Below are positions 1 through 10,275 of a stretch of DNA of 64,000 nucleotides, piece after piece. The notes beneath the pieces were generated by a model. The model ran no database searches. It was not told where the DNA came from and saw nothing but the letters and a program-made list of their open reading frames with translations. Positions within the stretch are counted from its first letter, which is position 1; every line of letters begins with the position of its first letter. The stretch covers positions 62,001 through 126,000 of the forward strand of contig NZ_VTEV01000008.1 in the NCBI RefSeq assembly GCF_008180725.1, in the 5' to 3' direction. The position numbers and the translations under genes are program-made. Origin of the DNA: Sutcliffiella horikoshii (lineage in GTDB: Bacteria > Bacillota > Bacilli > Bacillales > Bacillaceae_I).

Positions 1-1
1 G

Positions 2-715
2 ATGAGCTTCCTTCATGAGAAGGTACCTAGCAAAGCCGTTCAGCGCCTAACGGAGTTTACAGAACAGTACATCCAACTGTTCACAGATCTTGCAGTAAAA
101 TATAACGTGAATATCATTGGTGGATCTCATTTCGTTGAGGAAGATGAAAAGGTGTTTAACATCGCTTACCTCTTCCGTCGTGATGGAACGATTGAAAAAC
201 AATACAAATTGCATATTACACCGAATGAACGAAAATGGTGGGGAATTAGCCGCGGTGACAGTGTCCGTGTCTTTGATACGGATTGTGGAAAAATTGCAAT
301 CCAAATCTGCTATGATATCGAGTTCCCTGAGCTTGCCCGCATAGCAACAGAAAAAGGAGCAAACATCATCTTCTGTCCATTTAATACAGAAGATCGCCAG
401 GGCTACTTACGTGTTCGTTATTGTGCGCAAGCACGAGCTGTGGAAAACCAAATTTACACGGTTATCGCAGGAACATGTGGAAACCTACCTCAGGTGGAGA
501 ACATGGATATTCAGTACTCCCAGTCGGCTATCTTCGCTCCATCGGACTTTGAATTTGCAAGGGACGGGATTGTAGGAGAATGTAATCCGAATATTGAAAT
601 GGTTATTATCGGGGATGTAGACTTAGAAATCCTCCGTCGCCAACGTCAATCTGGTACGGTTCGTCAATTGAAAGACCGACGTAGAGATGTTTATGAGATT
701 AAGTATAAAAAATAA
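2..715 (+). CDS. yhcX: Carbon-nitrogen hydrolase domain of a YhcX-type protein (5' partial)
   Basis: This is the C-terminal part of a nitrilase-superfamily amidohydrolase; the open frame runs off the left edge of the window. The catalytic Lys lies in YKLHITPNE and the nucleophilic Cys in [10 protein letters not shown]; the catalytic Glu would be upstream of the window. B. subtilis YhcX has an N-terminal GNAT acetyltransferase domain fused to this hydrolase domain, and the position next to the glp-yhxB-yhcYZ block fits that protein. The substrate is not known. The family assignment is secure from the motifs; the name rests on synteny and on memory of the family. Confidence 0.85.
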   Translation: MSFLHEKVPSKAVQRLTEFTEQYIQLFTDLAVKYNVNIIGGSHFVEEDEKVFNIAYLFRRDGTIEKQYKLHITPNERKWWGISRGDSVRVFDTDCGKIAIQICYDIEFPELARIATEKGANIIFCPFNTEDRQGYLRVRYCAQARAVENQIYTVIAGTCGNLPQVENMDIQYSQSAIFAPSDFEFARDGIVGECNPNIEMVIIGDVDLEILRRQRQSGTVRQLKDRRRDVYEIKYKK

Positions 716-724
716 TCTGTGTGT

Positions 725-755
725 AAAAGCGATCCTTTTGTGGGGTCGCTTTTTT
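725..755 (+). terminator. Rho-independent terminator of yhcX
   Basis: The inverted repeat AAAAGCGA...TCGCTTTTTT with a T-tract begins ten bases after the stop codon. It closes the yhcX transcript just before the tandem array. Confidence 0.8.
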
Positions 756-765
756 GTTCGTTGTG

Positions 766-1230
766 ATGAAGACCTCCGTGACGAGGAAAAAGGAGAAGAG
801 AGGTCCTCATCACCGTTATGAAGACCTCGGTGACGAGGAAAAAGGAGAAGAGAGGTCCTCATCACCGTTATGAAGACCTCGGTGACGAGGAAAAAGGAGA
901 AGAGAGGTCCTCATCACCGTTATGAAGACCTCGGTGACGAGGAAAAAGGAGAAGAGAGGTCCTCATCACCATTATGAAGACCTTGGTGACGAGGAAAAAG
1001 GAGAAGAGAGGTCCTCATCACCGTTATGAAGACCTCCGTGACGAGGAAAAAGGAGAAGAGAGGTCCTCATCACCGTTATGAAGACCTCGGTGACGCGGAA
1101 AAAGGAGAAGAGAGGTCCTCATCACCGTTATGAAGACCTCGGTGACGAGGAAAAAGGAGAAGAGAGGTCCTCATCACCGTTATGAAGACCTCCGTGACGA
1201 GGAAAAAGGAGAAGAGAGGTCCTCATCGCC
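766..1230 (+). repeat. 52-bp tandem repeat array 1 (9 units)
   Basis: Nine nearly identical head-to-tail units start at 766, 818, 870, 922, 974, 1026, 1078, 1130 and 1182. Each opens with ATGAAGACCTC and ends 45 bases later in GAGGTCCTCAT, an imperfect inverted repeat, followed by a 7-base linker. Between the arms CCTCG-GTGA-CGAGG can form a small hairpin with a GNRA-like loop. The unit length is not a multiple of three, so long open frames through it are chance. It lies between two converging terminators and so outside the flanking transcripts. Confidence 0.95.
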
Positions 1231-1279
1231 CTAAACAAAACCAAACAATATTACCATACGTTCTCAAGAATGAATTCAA

Positions 1280-1309
1280 TAAAAAAATGAACCCCATAAT
1301 GGAGTTCAT
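1280..1309 (-). terminator. Terminator of the DUF4395 gene
   Basis: On the minus strand ATGAAC and GTTCAT bracket an 11-base loop and are followed by a run of T. It ends the DUF4395 transcript before array 1. Confidence 0.6.
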
Positions 1310-1332
1310 ATCAAAAATATTCATAGCATTGT

Positions 1333-1749
1333 TTAGCTTGCCCTACGATATCTATACTGTTGCCATTGAAACCTGAGAAAACAACCTACGCAAAAGCCCA
1401 TCAAAGCAACTCCTGACGCAACAGCTACCATGATGGCAAACACAAAACCAATTACAACAAATCCGGAATAAAAACCAAAAAGCGCCAGTGCCAAGCAGAT
1501 TACCGCAATGCTCTGATTGAATTGCAGCTGGGCAACGTCTTCCTGAGGATAAGATCCTGCAGGTTTAGATAGAAATTTCCTTGCAACAATAAGCACTGGA
1601 TTCGATTTAAACAACAATCCCATCAGCCCAGCAAGGAGTGGAAAAGCCATCAGAAAGTATAACCCTGTAGCAAGAGAAAGAAGGACAGTCGTCAATATAA
1701 ACCATTGATTAAAAGTGACCAAGGGTTTAGGTATAGTACTATTTTTCAT
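1333..1749 (-). CDS. DUF4395 family membrane protein
   Basis: This small integral membrane protein of about 138 residues has four hydrophobic segments. Features typical of DUF4395 are the N-terminal FNQWFI motif, a central cytosolic stretch rich in Gln and Asp, and the C-terminal GFCVGCF motif with paired cysteines. Its function is unknown; DUF4395 proteins are often found near thiol-disulfide or sulfur-handling proteins. I chose ATG at 1749; an in-frame TTG two codons upstream lies closer to the AGGTGGG ribosome site and is an alternative start. Confidence 0.8.
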   Translation of the reverse strand: MKNSTIPKPLVTFNQWFILTTVLLSLATGLYFLMAFPLLAGLMGLLFKSNPVLIVARKFLSKPAGSYPQEDVAQLQFNQSIAVICLALALFGFYSGFVVIGFVFAIMVAVASGVALMGFCVGCFLRFQWQQYRYRRAS

Positions 1750-1924
1750 ATGCAATTAATCCCACCTGTATTATCGGATATTTGTTATCAACATCATACT
1801 CGAAAAAGTGTGAGAAGTGCAATGAATAAAAACTGGTAAGAAGATAAATGTCTAAATATTTGATAGTATAGTAGAAGCAAAACAGACACAATTTCAACTA
1901 ACTTAAAGATTTGAGGAGAGCAGT

Positions 1925-2827
1925 TTGATATTTTTTGAGGTGATATTACCGGTTTTTATGATATTTGCCATTGGATTTATTGGACAAAAAACCATTGGGT
2001 TTGATGTAAAAGCATTGTCGAAGATGGCGATGTACCTTTTGTCGCCTGTTCTTGTATTTAGGACTTTTTACGTGAACGAATTTTCCAGTGACCATTTTTA
2101 TATAATCATATATTGCTGTTTACTTTGTTTTTCATTAATTATTTTTACTTACTTTATTGCTTGGGTAAGGAAGTATTCTAAATCGGAAACATGCGGACTG
2201 ATTCTATCTTCTAGTTTTATGAACAATGGAAATTACGGGACACCAGTTGCCTTGCTACTCTTTGGTACAGTAGGATTTGAATATGCAATCGTGCTTATGG
2301 TCATTCAGTCCCTGCTGATGGCAACAGTTGGAGTATACTATGCAGCAAAGGGGAGTCCAGCCAACGATGGTATCCGTTCTGCACTGATGTCGGTAGTGAA
2401 AATGCCAATTATGTATGGAGCAGTTACAGGACTCTTTTTCCAATGGCTATCGGTACCAGTTTCAAGACCAATTATGCAGGCGGTGCACTTGGTGGCAGAT
2501 GCAACCATTCCTGTTATCATGGTCATTCTTGGCATGCAGCTTGCGAAAATAACTATCCGTACGACAGCTAAGGAGAAATTGTTATACGCTCTTTCTATAA
2601 AACTGATAGTGTCGCCATTCATTGCATTTCTATTTACCCTGGTTCTTCCGGTAGATCCGATGATCAAACAGTTGATGATCATCATGGCGGCAATGCCGGC
2701 CGCGGCGAACACGACTATGTATGCACTGGAGTTCAATACAGAGCCTGAATTCGTCTCAAGTGCAACATTAGTTAGTACGTTATTAACTCTTTTTACTTTG
2801 CCATTGATGTTTTGGTTGGTACTTTAA
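1925..2827 (+). CDS. AEC family transporter
   Basis: This 300-residue protein has about ten membrane segments in two halves and belongs to the auxin efflux carrier family, whose bacterial members export or exchange malate, lactate or similar acids. The N-terminal ILPVFMIFAIGFIG and the repeated small-residue helices with conserved Asn (SSFMNNGNYGTP) are typical. It starts with TTG behind GAGGAG, and no better ATG is available upstream. It occupies the place before glpP but is not a glycerol facilitator. The substrate cannot be told from sequence. Confidence 0.85.
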   Translation: MIFFEVILPVFMIFAIGFIGQKTIGFDVKALSKMAMYLLSPVLVFRTFYVNEFSSDHFYIIIYCCLLCFSLIIFTYFIAWVRKYSKSETCGLILSSSFMNNGNYGTPVALLLFGTVGFEYAIVLMVIQSLLMATVGVYYAAKGSPANDGIRSALMSVVKMPIMYGAVTGLFFQWLSVPVSRPIMQAVHLVADATIPVIMVILGMQLAKITIRTTAKEKLLYALSIKLIVSPFIAFLFTLVLPVDPMIKQLMIIMAAMPAAANTTMYALEFNTEPEFVSSATLVSTLLTLFTLPLMFWLVL

Positions 2828-2913
2828 AACTTGCCTAGTTTTCAATTTGTAAAGGTTCGGCTTTTACTTTTGACTGAATGATATTATAATTTTTTTAAAA
2901 GTGGAGGATATCT

Positions 2914-3471
2914 ATGACATTCCAAAACCAAACCATACTACCAGCTATAAAAAACGGCAAAACACTAGAAAGATTTTTGCAAAGCAACTACGAATATGGT
3001 GTGATATTAGACAGTCAACTCTCACAAATTCCAAATTATATAAAAGCAGCTAAAAAAGAAAAGAAAAAGCTGTTTGTCCATGTGGACCTTATCCAAGGAA
3101 TAAAAAATGATGAACATGCGGCAGAATTCCTTTGTCAAACCTTAAAACCTGCAGGGCTCGTCTCCACGAGAGCGGCAGTGATTGCAAAAGCCAAACAAAG
3201 GGGTATCTATGCTATACAGCGTCTTTTCTTACTTGATTCCAATGCAGTGGAAAAGAGTTATCAAGTAATCGAAAAGGTCCAGCCCGACTTTATAGAAGTA
3301 TTACCTGGGGTTGTGCCTCATATGATAAGGGAAGTAAAAGAGAAAACAGGCATTCCTGTATTTGCTGGAGGTTTGATCCGTTCCGTGGAAGATGTGGATT
3401 GTGCGATTGAAGCAGGAGCGACAGCAGTTACCACATCCAAACAGGATCTTTGGGAGCATTATTCAAAATAG
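2914..3471 (+). CDS. glpP: Glycerol uptake operon antiterminator GlpP
   Basis: This 185-residue protein is a TIM-barrel-like RNA-binding regulator. In B. subtilis GlpP, bound to glycerol-3-phosphate, prevents termination in the leaders of the glp transcripts. Diagnostic segments are [27 protein letters not shown] and the C-terminal VFAGGLIRS...AGATAVTTS. Its stop codon lies 21 bases before the glpK start, so the two genes are co-transcribed. Its probable target is the terminator hairpin in front of glpD. The usual glpF gene is absent between glpP and glpK. Confidence 0.95.
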   Translation: MTFQNQTILPAIKNGKTLERFLQSNYEYGVILDSQLSQIPNYIKAAKKEKKKLFVHVDLIQGIKNDEHAAEFLCQTLKPAGLVSTRAAVIAKAKQRGIYAIQRLFLLDSNAVEKSYQVIEKVQPDFIEVLPGVVPHMIREVKEKTGIPVFAGGLIRSVEDVDCAIEAGATAVTTSKQDLWEHYSK

Positions 3472-4983
<1,512 letters not shown>

Positions 4984-5036
4984 GCGTTGCATATGATATA
5001 CTAAAGATAAGTTAATATTTCGGTTGGAGATTAGGA

Positions 5037-5096
5037 GAGACCACAGAACGTATTCAGAGCAAAAGCTTTGTCTATGTTTTCTGTGGTCTCTTTTTG
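5037..5096 (+). promoter_or_regulatory. glpD leader terminator, probable GlpP target
   Basis: Between glpK and glpD a long hairpin with arms GAGACCACAGAA and TTCTGTGGTCTC is followed by a T-tract. It lies about 35 bases before the glpD start, where a terminator would block glpD unless relieved. In B. subtilis GlpP antiterminates at just such an inverted repeat. A possible promoter, TTTCAA-17-TATACT, ends at 5001, so the leader may be made from glpD's own promoter as well as by readthrough from glpK. Confidence 0.8.
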
Positions 5097-5131
5097 TATA
5101 TATACCTACTAAGAGGATGGAGGCAACTAAT

Positions 5132-6838
5132 ATGAGAAAATTGAATTTTGCGAGCTTTAACAGAAGCCTTATTTTAGAAAAAATGACAGAAGAGACTTAT
5201 GACGTATTAGTAATCGGCGGTGGTATAACAGGTAGTGGTATCGCCTTGGATGCTGCAACACGTGGAGTAAAAACGGCTGTTGTTGAAATGCAGGACTTTG
5301 CTGCCGGTACATCCAGCCGTTCCACTAAGCTTGTTCACGGTGGACTTCGATACTTAAAACAATTAGAAGTGAAAATGGTGGCGGAAGTAGGGAAGGAACG
5401 TGCCGTCGTATATGAGAATGGCCCACATGTAACGACACCTGAATGGATGCTGTTGCCGATCCAACAAGGAGGAACATTTGGAAAGTTCTCTACTTCCTTA
5501 GGTTTAAGGGTGTATGACTTCTTGGCAAATGTAAAAAAATCAGAACGCCGCAAAATGTTGAATGCACAAGAAACGTTAACTCTTGAGCCTCTATTAAACA
5601 GCAACGGCTTAAAAGGTGGAGGCGTATATGTGGAATACCGCACGGATGACGCACGCCTTACCATTGAAGTAATGAAAGAAGCGGTCAAAAGAGGTGCAGA
5701 AGCAGTTAACTATGCAAAAGTAGAAGAACTCCTTTATGAAAACGGCAAAGTAGTAGGGGCAAAAGTGGTTGATCAATTATCAAACAAGGCTTACACTATT
5801 CGCGCGAAAAAAATCGTCAATGCTGCAGGGCCATGGGTAGATACACTGCGTGAAATAGACGGTTCGAAAAAAGGAAAGCATCTGCAACTGACAAAAGGGA
5901 TTCATTTAGTATTTGACCAAAAGAAATTCCCGTTAAAGCAGGCGATCTATTTTGACACACAAGACAAGCGAATGATTTTTGCCATTCCGCGTGATGGAAA
6001 AACTTATGTTGGAACAACGGATACGGTTTACAAAGAAGATATGGTCCATCCACGAATGACCAAAGAGGATAAAACGTATGTACTGGAAGCAATAGCTTAC
6101 ATGTTTCCTTCCTTAAAGTTGAAGGAGTCTGACATTGAATCCAGTTGGACTGGATTACGCCCGTTAATTCACGAAGAAGGAAAATCCGCTTCTGAAATTT
6201 CCAGAAAAGACGAAGTGTGGATCTCAGACTCTGGGTTGATAACCATCGCAGGAGGAAAGCTGACAGGTTATCGAAAAATGGCTGAAATGGTTGTGGACCT
6301 AATCAATAAACAGTTTGTAAAAGAAACGGATAAAAACTTTGGCAAATCCAAAACAAAGAATATGCCGATTTCAGGTGGAGATGTTGGAGGGTCTCATAAC
6401 TTCCCTTCATTTTTAAAAAAGAAAGTGAAAGAAGGAATGGAACTAGGGTTTACGGAAGAAACAGCAACGAAGCTTTCTTCTATGTATGGTTCTAATGTGG
6501 ATAAACTTTACTCCATTGCTGCAACAGGTGCGGGCCAAGCAAAAAAAGCAGGATTGCCATTAGAAGTGTATGCACAGGTTGTATATGCATTAAGTGAAGA
6601 AATGACGGCAACTCCTGCTGACTTTTTCATCCGCAGAACGGGCGCCTTGTTTTTCGACATGGACTGGGTTAAGAATTGGAAAACAAAAGTATTGGATTTG
6701 ATGGCCAAGGAATTAGTTTGGAGCAGAGAGCAAAAAGAGCAAAATCGAACCTTGTTAGAGCGTCATTTACATGATGCAGTAAGAGCGGTGGACGAAGAAC
6801 AGGGTTTTGATCAAAAGGTTTCCAATAGAATCAGTTAA
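5132..6838 (+). CDS. glpD: Glycerol-3-phosphate dehydrogenase (FAD, aerobic)
   Basis: This membrane-associated flavoenzyme oxidises glycerol-3-phosphate to dihydroxyacetone phosphate and passes electrons to the quinone pool. The N-terminal FAD-binding fold shows VLVIGGGITGSGIALDAATRG, followed by GTSSRSTKLVHGGLRYL, a strong family signature. The start at MRKLNFASFN has the ribosome site GGATGGAGG and gives 568 residues. The frame continues 36 codons upstream, but that stretch is the leader hairpin and is not coding. Expression probably depends on GlpP and glycerol-3-phosphate. Confidence 0.97.
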   Translation: MRKLNFASFNRSLILEKMTEETYDVLVIGGGITGSGIALDAATRGVKTAVVEMQDFAAGTSSRSTKLVHGGLRYLKQLEVKMVAEVGKERAVVYENGPHVTTPEWMLLPIQQGGTFGKFSTSLGLRVYDFLANVKKSERRKMLNAQETLTLEPLLNSNGLKGGGVYVEYRTDDARLTIEVMKEAVKRGAEAVNYAKVEELLYENGKVVGAKVVDQLSNKAYTIRAKKIVNAAGPWVDTLREIDGSKKGKHLQLTKGIHLVFDQKKFPLKQAIYFDTQDKRMIFAIPRDGKTYVGTTDTVYKEDMVHPRMTKEDKTYVLEAIAYMFPSLKLKESDIESSWTGLRPLIHEEGKSASEISRKDEVWISDSGLITIAGGKLTGYRKMAEMVVDLINKQFVKETDKNFGKSKTKNMPISGGDVGGSHNFPSFLKKKVKEGMELGFTEETATKLSSMYGSNVDKLYSIAATGAGQAKKAGLPLEVYAQVVYALSEEMTATPADFFIRRTGALFFDMDWVKNWKTKVLDLMAKELVWSREQKEQNRTLLERHLHDAVRAVDEEQGFDQKVSNRIS

Positions 6839-6849
6839 GATTCTAATTG

Positions 6850-6886
6850 AAAAGGAATTGCATAGGGCAATTCCTTTTCTTTTTTA
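6850..6886 (+). terminator. Terminator of the glp operon
   Basis: AAAAGGAATTGC and GCAATTCCTTTT form a 12-bp stem with a five-base loop and a T-tract, just after the glpD stop codon. Confidence 0.85.
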
Positions 6887-6899
6887 GTATAATAATGAG

Positions 6900-6913
6900 T
6901 GAAAACGTTCACG
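6900..6913 (+). promoter_or_regulatory. Candidate CcpA site (cre) before pgcA
   Basis: TGAAAACGTTCACG matches the B. subtilis cre consensus TGWAANCGNTNWCA at 13 of 14 positions. It sits about 105 bases before the pgcA start, just after the glp terminator. Repression by CcpA is an inference from the match alone. Confidence 0.4.
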
Positions 6914-7016
6914 AACGCGTAATTTGTCATAATTCGACGTATTTTTTTTGCAGGAAGCATTAGTAGGTAAGTAGAAGTTATACTATATCCTGATAAACGC
7001 AAGGAGGAAAAGACAG

Positions 7017-8780
7017 ATGAAATGGATGGAGAAATTTGACCTTTGGGAGTCACACACGAACCTTGATGAAGAAATGGTTAAGCTGATTCAAGAAATGAAG
7101 CATGATGAAAAGGCCAAAGAAGAAAGCTTTTATAAAGAATTAGAATTTGGTACAGGTGGAATGCGCGGGGAAATCGGCGCAGGTACAAACCGAATGAATA
7201 TATATACTGTTCGTAAAGCGTCCGAAGGATTGGCACGATACATAGAATCCTTCGGTGAGGATGCGAAAAAAGGCGGAGTGGCGATCGCTTATGATTGCCG
7301 TCATAAATCTCCAGAGTTTGCAATGGAAGCAGCCAAAACATTGGCAAGCCATGGCATTCAAACGTATGTATTTGAAAGCCTGCGTCCGACGCCGGTGCTT
7401 TCTTTTGCTGTTCGATACTTAGGAGCATTCTCCGGAATTGTAGTAACGGCAAGCCATAACCCTCCTGAATATAACGGTTATAAAGTGTATGGTCCAGACG
7501 GAGGACAATTACCGTTGTTTGAAGCGGATCAGGTTATCTCCAAAGTTAATGAAGTAGAAAACGAGCTGGAAATCCAAGTTGCTTCCGAAGATGAACTGAA
7601 AAATAAAGGCCTGATTAAGATCATCGGCGAAGAGTTGGACAAGGAGTACTTAAAGCAACTTACTACCATTAGTGTACACCCTGAGTTAGGGGAAGAGATG
7701 GGCGAGGATGTAAAGGTGGTATTTACCCCATTACATGGGACAGCTAACCTACCAGTACGCGAAGGTCTAGATGCCCTCGGATATAAAAATGTGAAAGTGG
7801 TGGCAGAGCAGGAACAGCCAGACCCTAACTTCTCTACTGTTTCCTCTCCAAACCCAGAGGAGCATGCTGCATTTGAATTGGCTATTCGTGACGGCAAGGC
7901 AATAGATGCCGATATCCTAATAGCAACAGATCCGGATGCAGACCGTCTTGGAGTAGCCGTGAAAGATGCTGACGGGGAGTATGTAGTGTTGACTGGTAAC
8001 CAAACAGGCGCCCTGTTCTTACACTATTTATTGTCTGAGAAGAAGGCAACAGGTACCCTTCCTGAGAATGGTGTCATGTTGAAAACGATTGTAACGTCAG
8101 AGTTTGGCCGTGTCATTGCAGATAGTTATGGTGTGAAAACTGTAGACACGTTAACAGGGTTTAAGTTCATCGGGGAGAAAATCAAGCAGTATGAAGAGAG
8201 CGGGGAATACACCTTCTTATTTGGTTATGAAGAGAGCTATGGTTCCTTGATTGCTGATTTCGCCCGCGATAAAGACGCGGTTCAAGCATGCATCATGGCA
8301 GTGGAAATATGCGCATTCTACAAGAGACTTGGCAAGACGATGTATGAAGGGTTAATGGAGTTGTATAAAGAGTACGGTTACTACTTAGAAGGCATGAAGT
8401 CCCTAACTTTAAAAGGAAAAGAAGGAGCAGAGCAGATTGCAAACCTTCTGACGGCTTTCCGGAACACGCCTCCAGTTAAAGTGGGAGGATACGCAGTTAC
8501 AGCAATTGAAGATTACTCCACACAAGAAAGAGTGGTTGTAAAAACAAAAGCTGTGGAGAAAATGGAACTTCCAAAATCAAACGTGCTAAAGTATTTCCTA
8601 GAAGACGGTACATGGGTATGTGTAAGACCATCTGGCACAGAGCCGAAGATTAAGTTTTACTTTGGAACGCAGTCTGAGACAATGGAAGACAGCAAGAAGA
8701 AATTAGAAACTATCTCTACTTCCTTGATGGAGAAAGTGGATCAGTTTTTAAATAGCATGAATTCTGTAGGAAAAGCTTAA
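7017..8780 (+). CDS. pgcA: Alpha-phosphoglucomutase
   Basis: This alpha-D-phosphohexomutase interconverts glucose-6-phosphate and glucose-1-phosphate and feeds UDP-glucose synthesis for wall teichoic acid and glycolipid. The phosphoserine loop is [15 protein letters not shown], the metal-binding loop is [10 protein letters not shown] and the phosphate-binding C-terminal loop is [10 protein letters not shown]. The protein is 587 residues, close to B. subtilis PgcA (YhxB), which occupies the same place after glpD. The ATG has the ribosome site AAGGAGG. It appears to be a single-gene unit between two terminators. Confidence 0.95.
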   Translation: MKWMEKFDLWESHTNLDEEMVKLIQEMKHDEKAKEESFYKELEFGTGGMRGEIGAGTNRMNIYTVRKASEGLARYIESFGEDAKKGGVAIAYDCRHKSPEFAMEAAKTLASHGIQTYVFESLRPTPVLSFAVRYLGAFSGIVVTASHNPPEYNGYKVYGPDGGQLPLFEADQVISKVNEVENELEIQVASEDELKNKGLIKIIGEELDKEYLKQLTTISVHPELGEEMGEDVKVVFTPLHGTANLPVREGLDALGYKNVKVVAEQEQPDPNFSTVSSPNPEEHAAFELAIRDGKAIDADILIATDPDADRLGVAVKDADGEYVVLTGNQTGALFLHYLLSEKKATGTLPENGVMLKTIVTSEFGRVIADSYGVKTVDTLTGFKFIGEKIKQYEESGEYTFLFGYEESYGSLIADFARDKDAVQACIMAVEICAFYKRLGKTMYEGLMELYKEYGYYLEGMKSLTLKGKEGAEQIANLLTAFRNTPPVKVGGYAVTAIEDYSTQERVVVKTKAVEKMELPKSNVLKYFLEDGTWVCVRPSGTEPKIKFYFGTQSETMEDSKKKLETISTSLMEKVDQFLNSMNSVGKA

Positions 8781-8794
8781 AGATTGTAGCGGAG

Positions 8795-8831
8795 ATGGAA
8801 AGGCGAGGTTAGTCGCCTTTCCATTTTTTTA
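8795..8831 (+). terminator. Terminator of pgcA
   Basis: ATGGAAAGGCGA and TCGCCTTTCCAT form a 12-bp stem followed by seven T. Confidence 0.9.
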
Positions 8832-8872
8832 TTGGAGACAATTTTAAGGTGGAATTTTAGGGGGATAAGGTA

Positions 8873-8935
8873 GTTTGGCACGAACTCGTCTACTTTTGGC
8901 ATCAACTCACCTCATTTTGGCACGAACTCTAACTG
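8873..8935 (+). repeat. Three 21-bp direct repeats
   Basis: TTTGGCAYSAACTC recurs at 8873, 8894 and 8915 with an exact 21-bp spacing and variable 6-7 base linkers. The spacing is two helical turns. It lies in the 355-base gap between pgcA and yhcY, which otherwise holds the palindrome at 9018. I cannot assign a function. Confidence 0.7.
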
Positions 8936-9017
8936 AGAAGGGAAAATTACATACTAAAAGGTTTCTTTATTAGGTGCTTTTGGCTTGAAACGGTTTTATG
9001 TTGAGATACAACACATC

Positions 9018-9033
9018 TACGACCAAAGTCGTA
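9018..9033. promoter_or_regulatory. 6-4-6 palindrome upstream of yhcY, candidate YhcZ site
   Basis: TACGAC-CAAA-GTCGTA is a perfect inverted repeat followed by an A-tract, centred about 110 bases before the yhcY start. A near-identical palindrome stands about 118 bases before yhdA, which makes a shared regulator likely; YhcZ is the obvious candidate. Confidence 0.55.
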
Positions 9034-9135
9034 AAAAAACTCCAGACTTTATGCGAAAGCCAAAAGGTATTCCCATTGTTACAATAGAAAGATAATAGGT
9101 GGCGTCAACCATCATATGACAGGGGGACATGAAAC

Positions 9136-10275
9136 GTGGTCCAGGAAAATCAAAGAATTCAAGAACTGCGCGCACTGAAGATCATTGCGGAATCGCTTAA
9201 TCAAGCGAATGATTTACCAAAAATGCTAGACAGTGTGTTAAAAGAACTTCTTCAAGTTACAAGCCTCCAAACAGGCTGGATATATTTAATAGATGAAAAA
9301 GGGAATTACGAATTGGCGGCAGAACACGAGCTTCCAGATGCACTAAAAAGCCACAATAAAAAACCGATGTGCGAGGGCGGGTGTTGGTGCCTTGATCGTT
9401 ATCAAGACGGTCGTCTGAAGCGCGCATCCAATATCATTGCCTGCAAAAGGCTAGAGGATGCAATAAAGTTTGAATGGGGGGATACCAACGATATTACCCA
9501 CCATGCAACAGTTCCATTACGTGCAGGCGAGGAAAAGTTTGGCCTTCTAAATGTTGCTGCTCCTTCCAAAACCCATTTTTCCGATACAGAACTTGCGCTA
9601 TTAGAGTCTGTTGCCTATCAAATTGGAACGGCAATCAAGCGTATCAGGCTTTCTGAAAACGAGCAGCACCTTTCCATTTTGGCAGAAAGAAACCGCTTAG
9701 CCAGGGATTTGCATGATTCGGTCAACCAACTTCTTTTCTCTCTTATGCTAACGGCAAGAGGGACAAAAGAGCTGACAAAAGACGCACAAATTTTAGAAAT
9801 GCTAACGTATATGCAAGAACTTTCTCAAGAAGCATTAAGTGAAATGAGAGCGCTCATTTGGCAACTGAGGCCAGAAGGTTTGGAAAATGGGGTAGTGAGT
9901 GCACTGCTCAATTATGGAAAAGTGCTTGGGTTAAGCATTCATTCCGAGGTGAAAGGAGTCATCGATTTGCCAAATCATATGGAAGAATGCTTATGGAGGA
10001 TAGGACAAGAAGCGCTTAACAATTGTAAAAAGCATGCAGGAAAAAAAGAGGCATGCTTGTTAATTGAAGTGAAAAATAAACAAGTTTCCATGGAGATAAA
10101 AGATACAGGGACAGGCTTTTCTTTTACACAAAGTGAAGAGATTCCTTCTTTAGGATTAAGAAGTATGAAAGAGAGAACCGAAGCGCTTGGAGGAAAGTTT
10201 ATTCTTTTAAGTCAGTTAGGAAAAGGCACAATGGTACGTGTGGAAATGCCAGTCACAAAGGGGGAGAGAAAATGA
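9136..10275 (+). CDS. yhcY: GAF-domain sensor histidine kinase YhcY (AirS-like)
   Basis: This cytosolic kinase of the NarL/DesK class has 379 residues. A GAF domain spans roughly residues 15-172, a HisKA_3 dimerisation domain carries the phospho-His193 in LARDLHDSVNQ, and an HATPase domain ends the protein. The GAF domain holds Cys79, Cys83, Cys85 and Cys103. The S. aureus relative AirS (YhcS) binds a redox-sensitive [2Fe-2S] cluster through GAF cysteines, so oxygen or redox sensing is a reasonable inference. It starts with GTG behind AGGGGG and overlaps yhcZ by four bases. Confidence 0.9.
   Translation: MVQENQRIQELRALKIIAESLNQANDLPKMLDSVLKELLQVTSLQTGWIYLIDEKGNYELAAEHELPDALKSHNKKPMCEGGCWCLDRYQDGRLKRASNIIACKRLEDAIKFEWGDTNDITHHATVPLRAGEEKFGLLNVAAPSKTHFSDTELALLESVAYQIGTAIKRIRLSENEQHLSILAERNRLARDLHDSVNQLLFSLMLTARGTKELTKDAQILEMLTYMQELSQEALSEMRALIWQLRPEGLENGVVSALLNYGKVLGLSIHSEVKGVIDLPNHMEECLWRIGQEALNNCKKHAGKKEACLLIEVKNKQVSMEIKDTGTGFSFTQSEEIPSLGLRSMKERTEALGGKFILLSQLGKGTMVRVEMPVTKGERK

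Noticed and set aside
766-1230. Tandem arrays as CRISPR
   Set aside because: Units are almost identical over the full 52 bp with no unique spacers, and no cas gene is present.
623-1376. Open frames through array 1 (minus 623-865 and plus 1182-1376) as genes
   Set aside because: They cross the repeats, and the 52-bp period shifts the frame at every unit; no ribosome sites.
2338-2736. Minus-strand frame across the AEC gene
   Set aside because: It is the reverse shadow of a well-supported coding region, as are the long minus-strand frames across mgtE (14719-15180) and across the spoVR gene.
5024-5131. N-terminal 36-residue extension of GlpD
   Set aside because: It is the leader terminator read as protein; the ATG at 5132 has the ribosome site and the family N-terminus.
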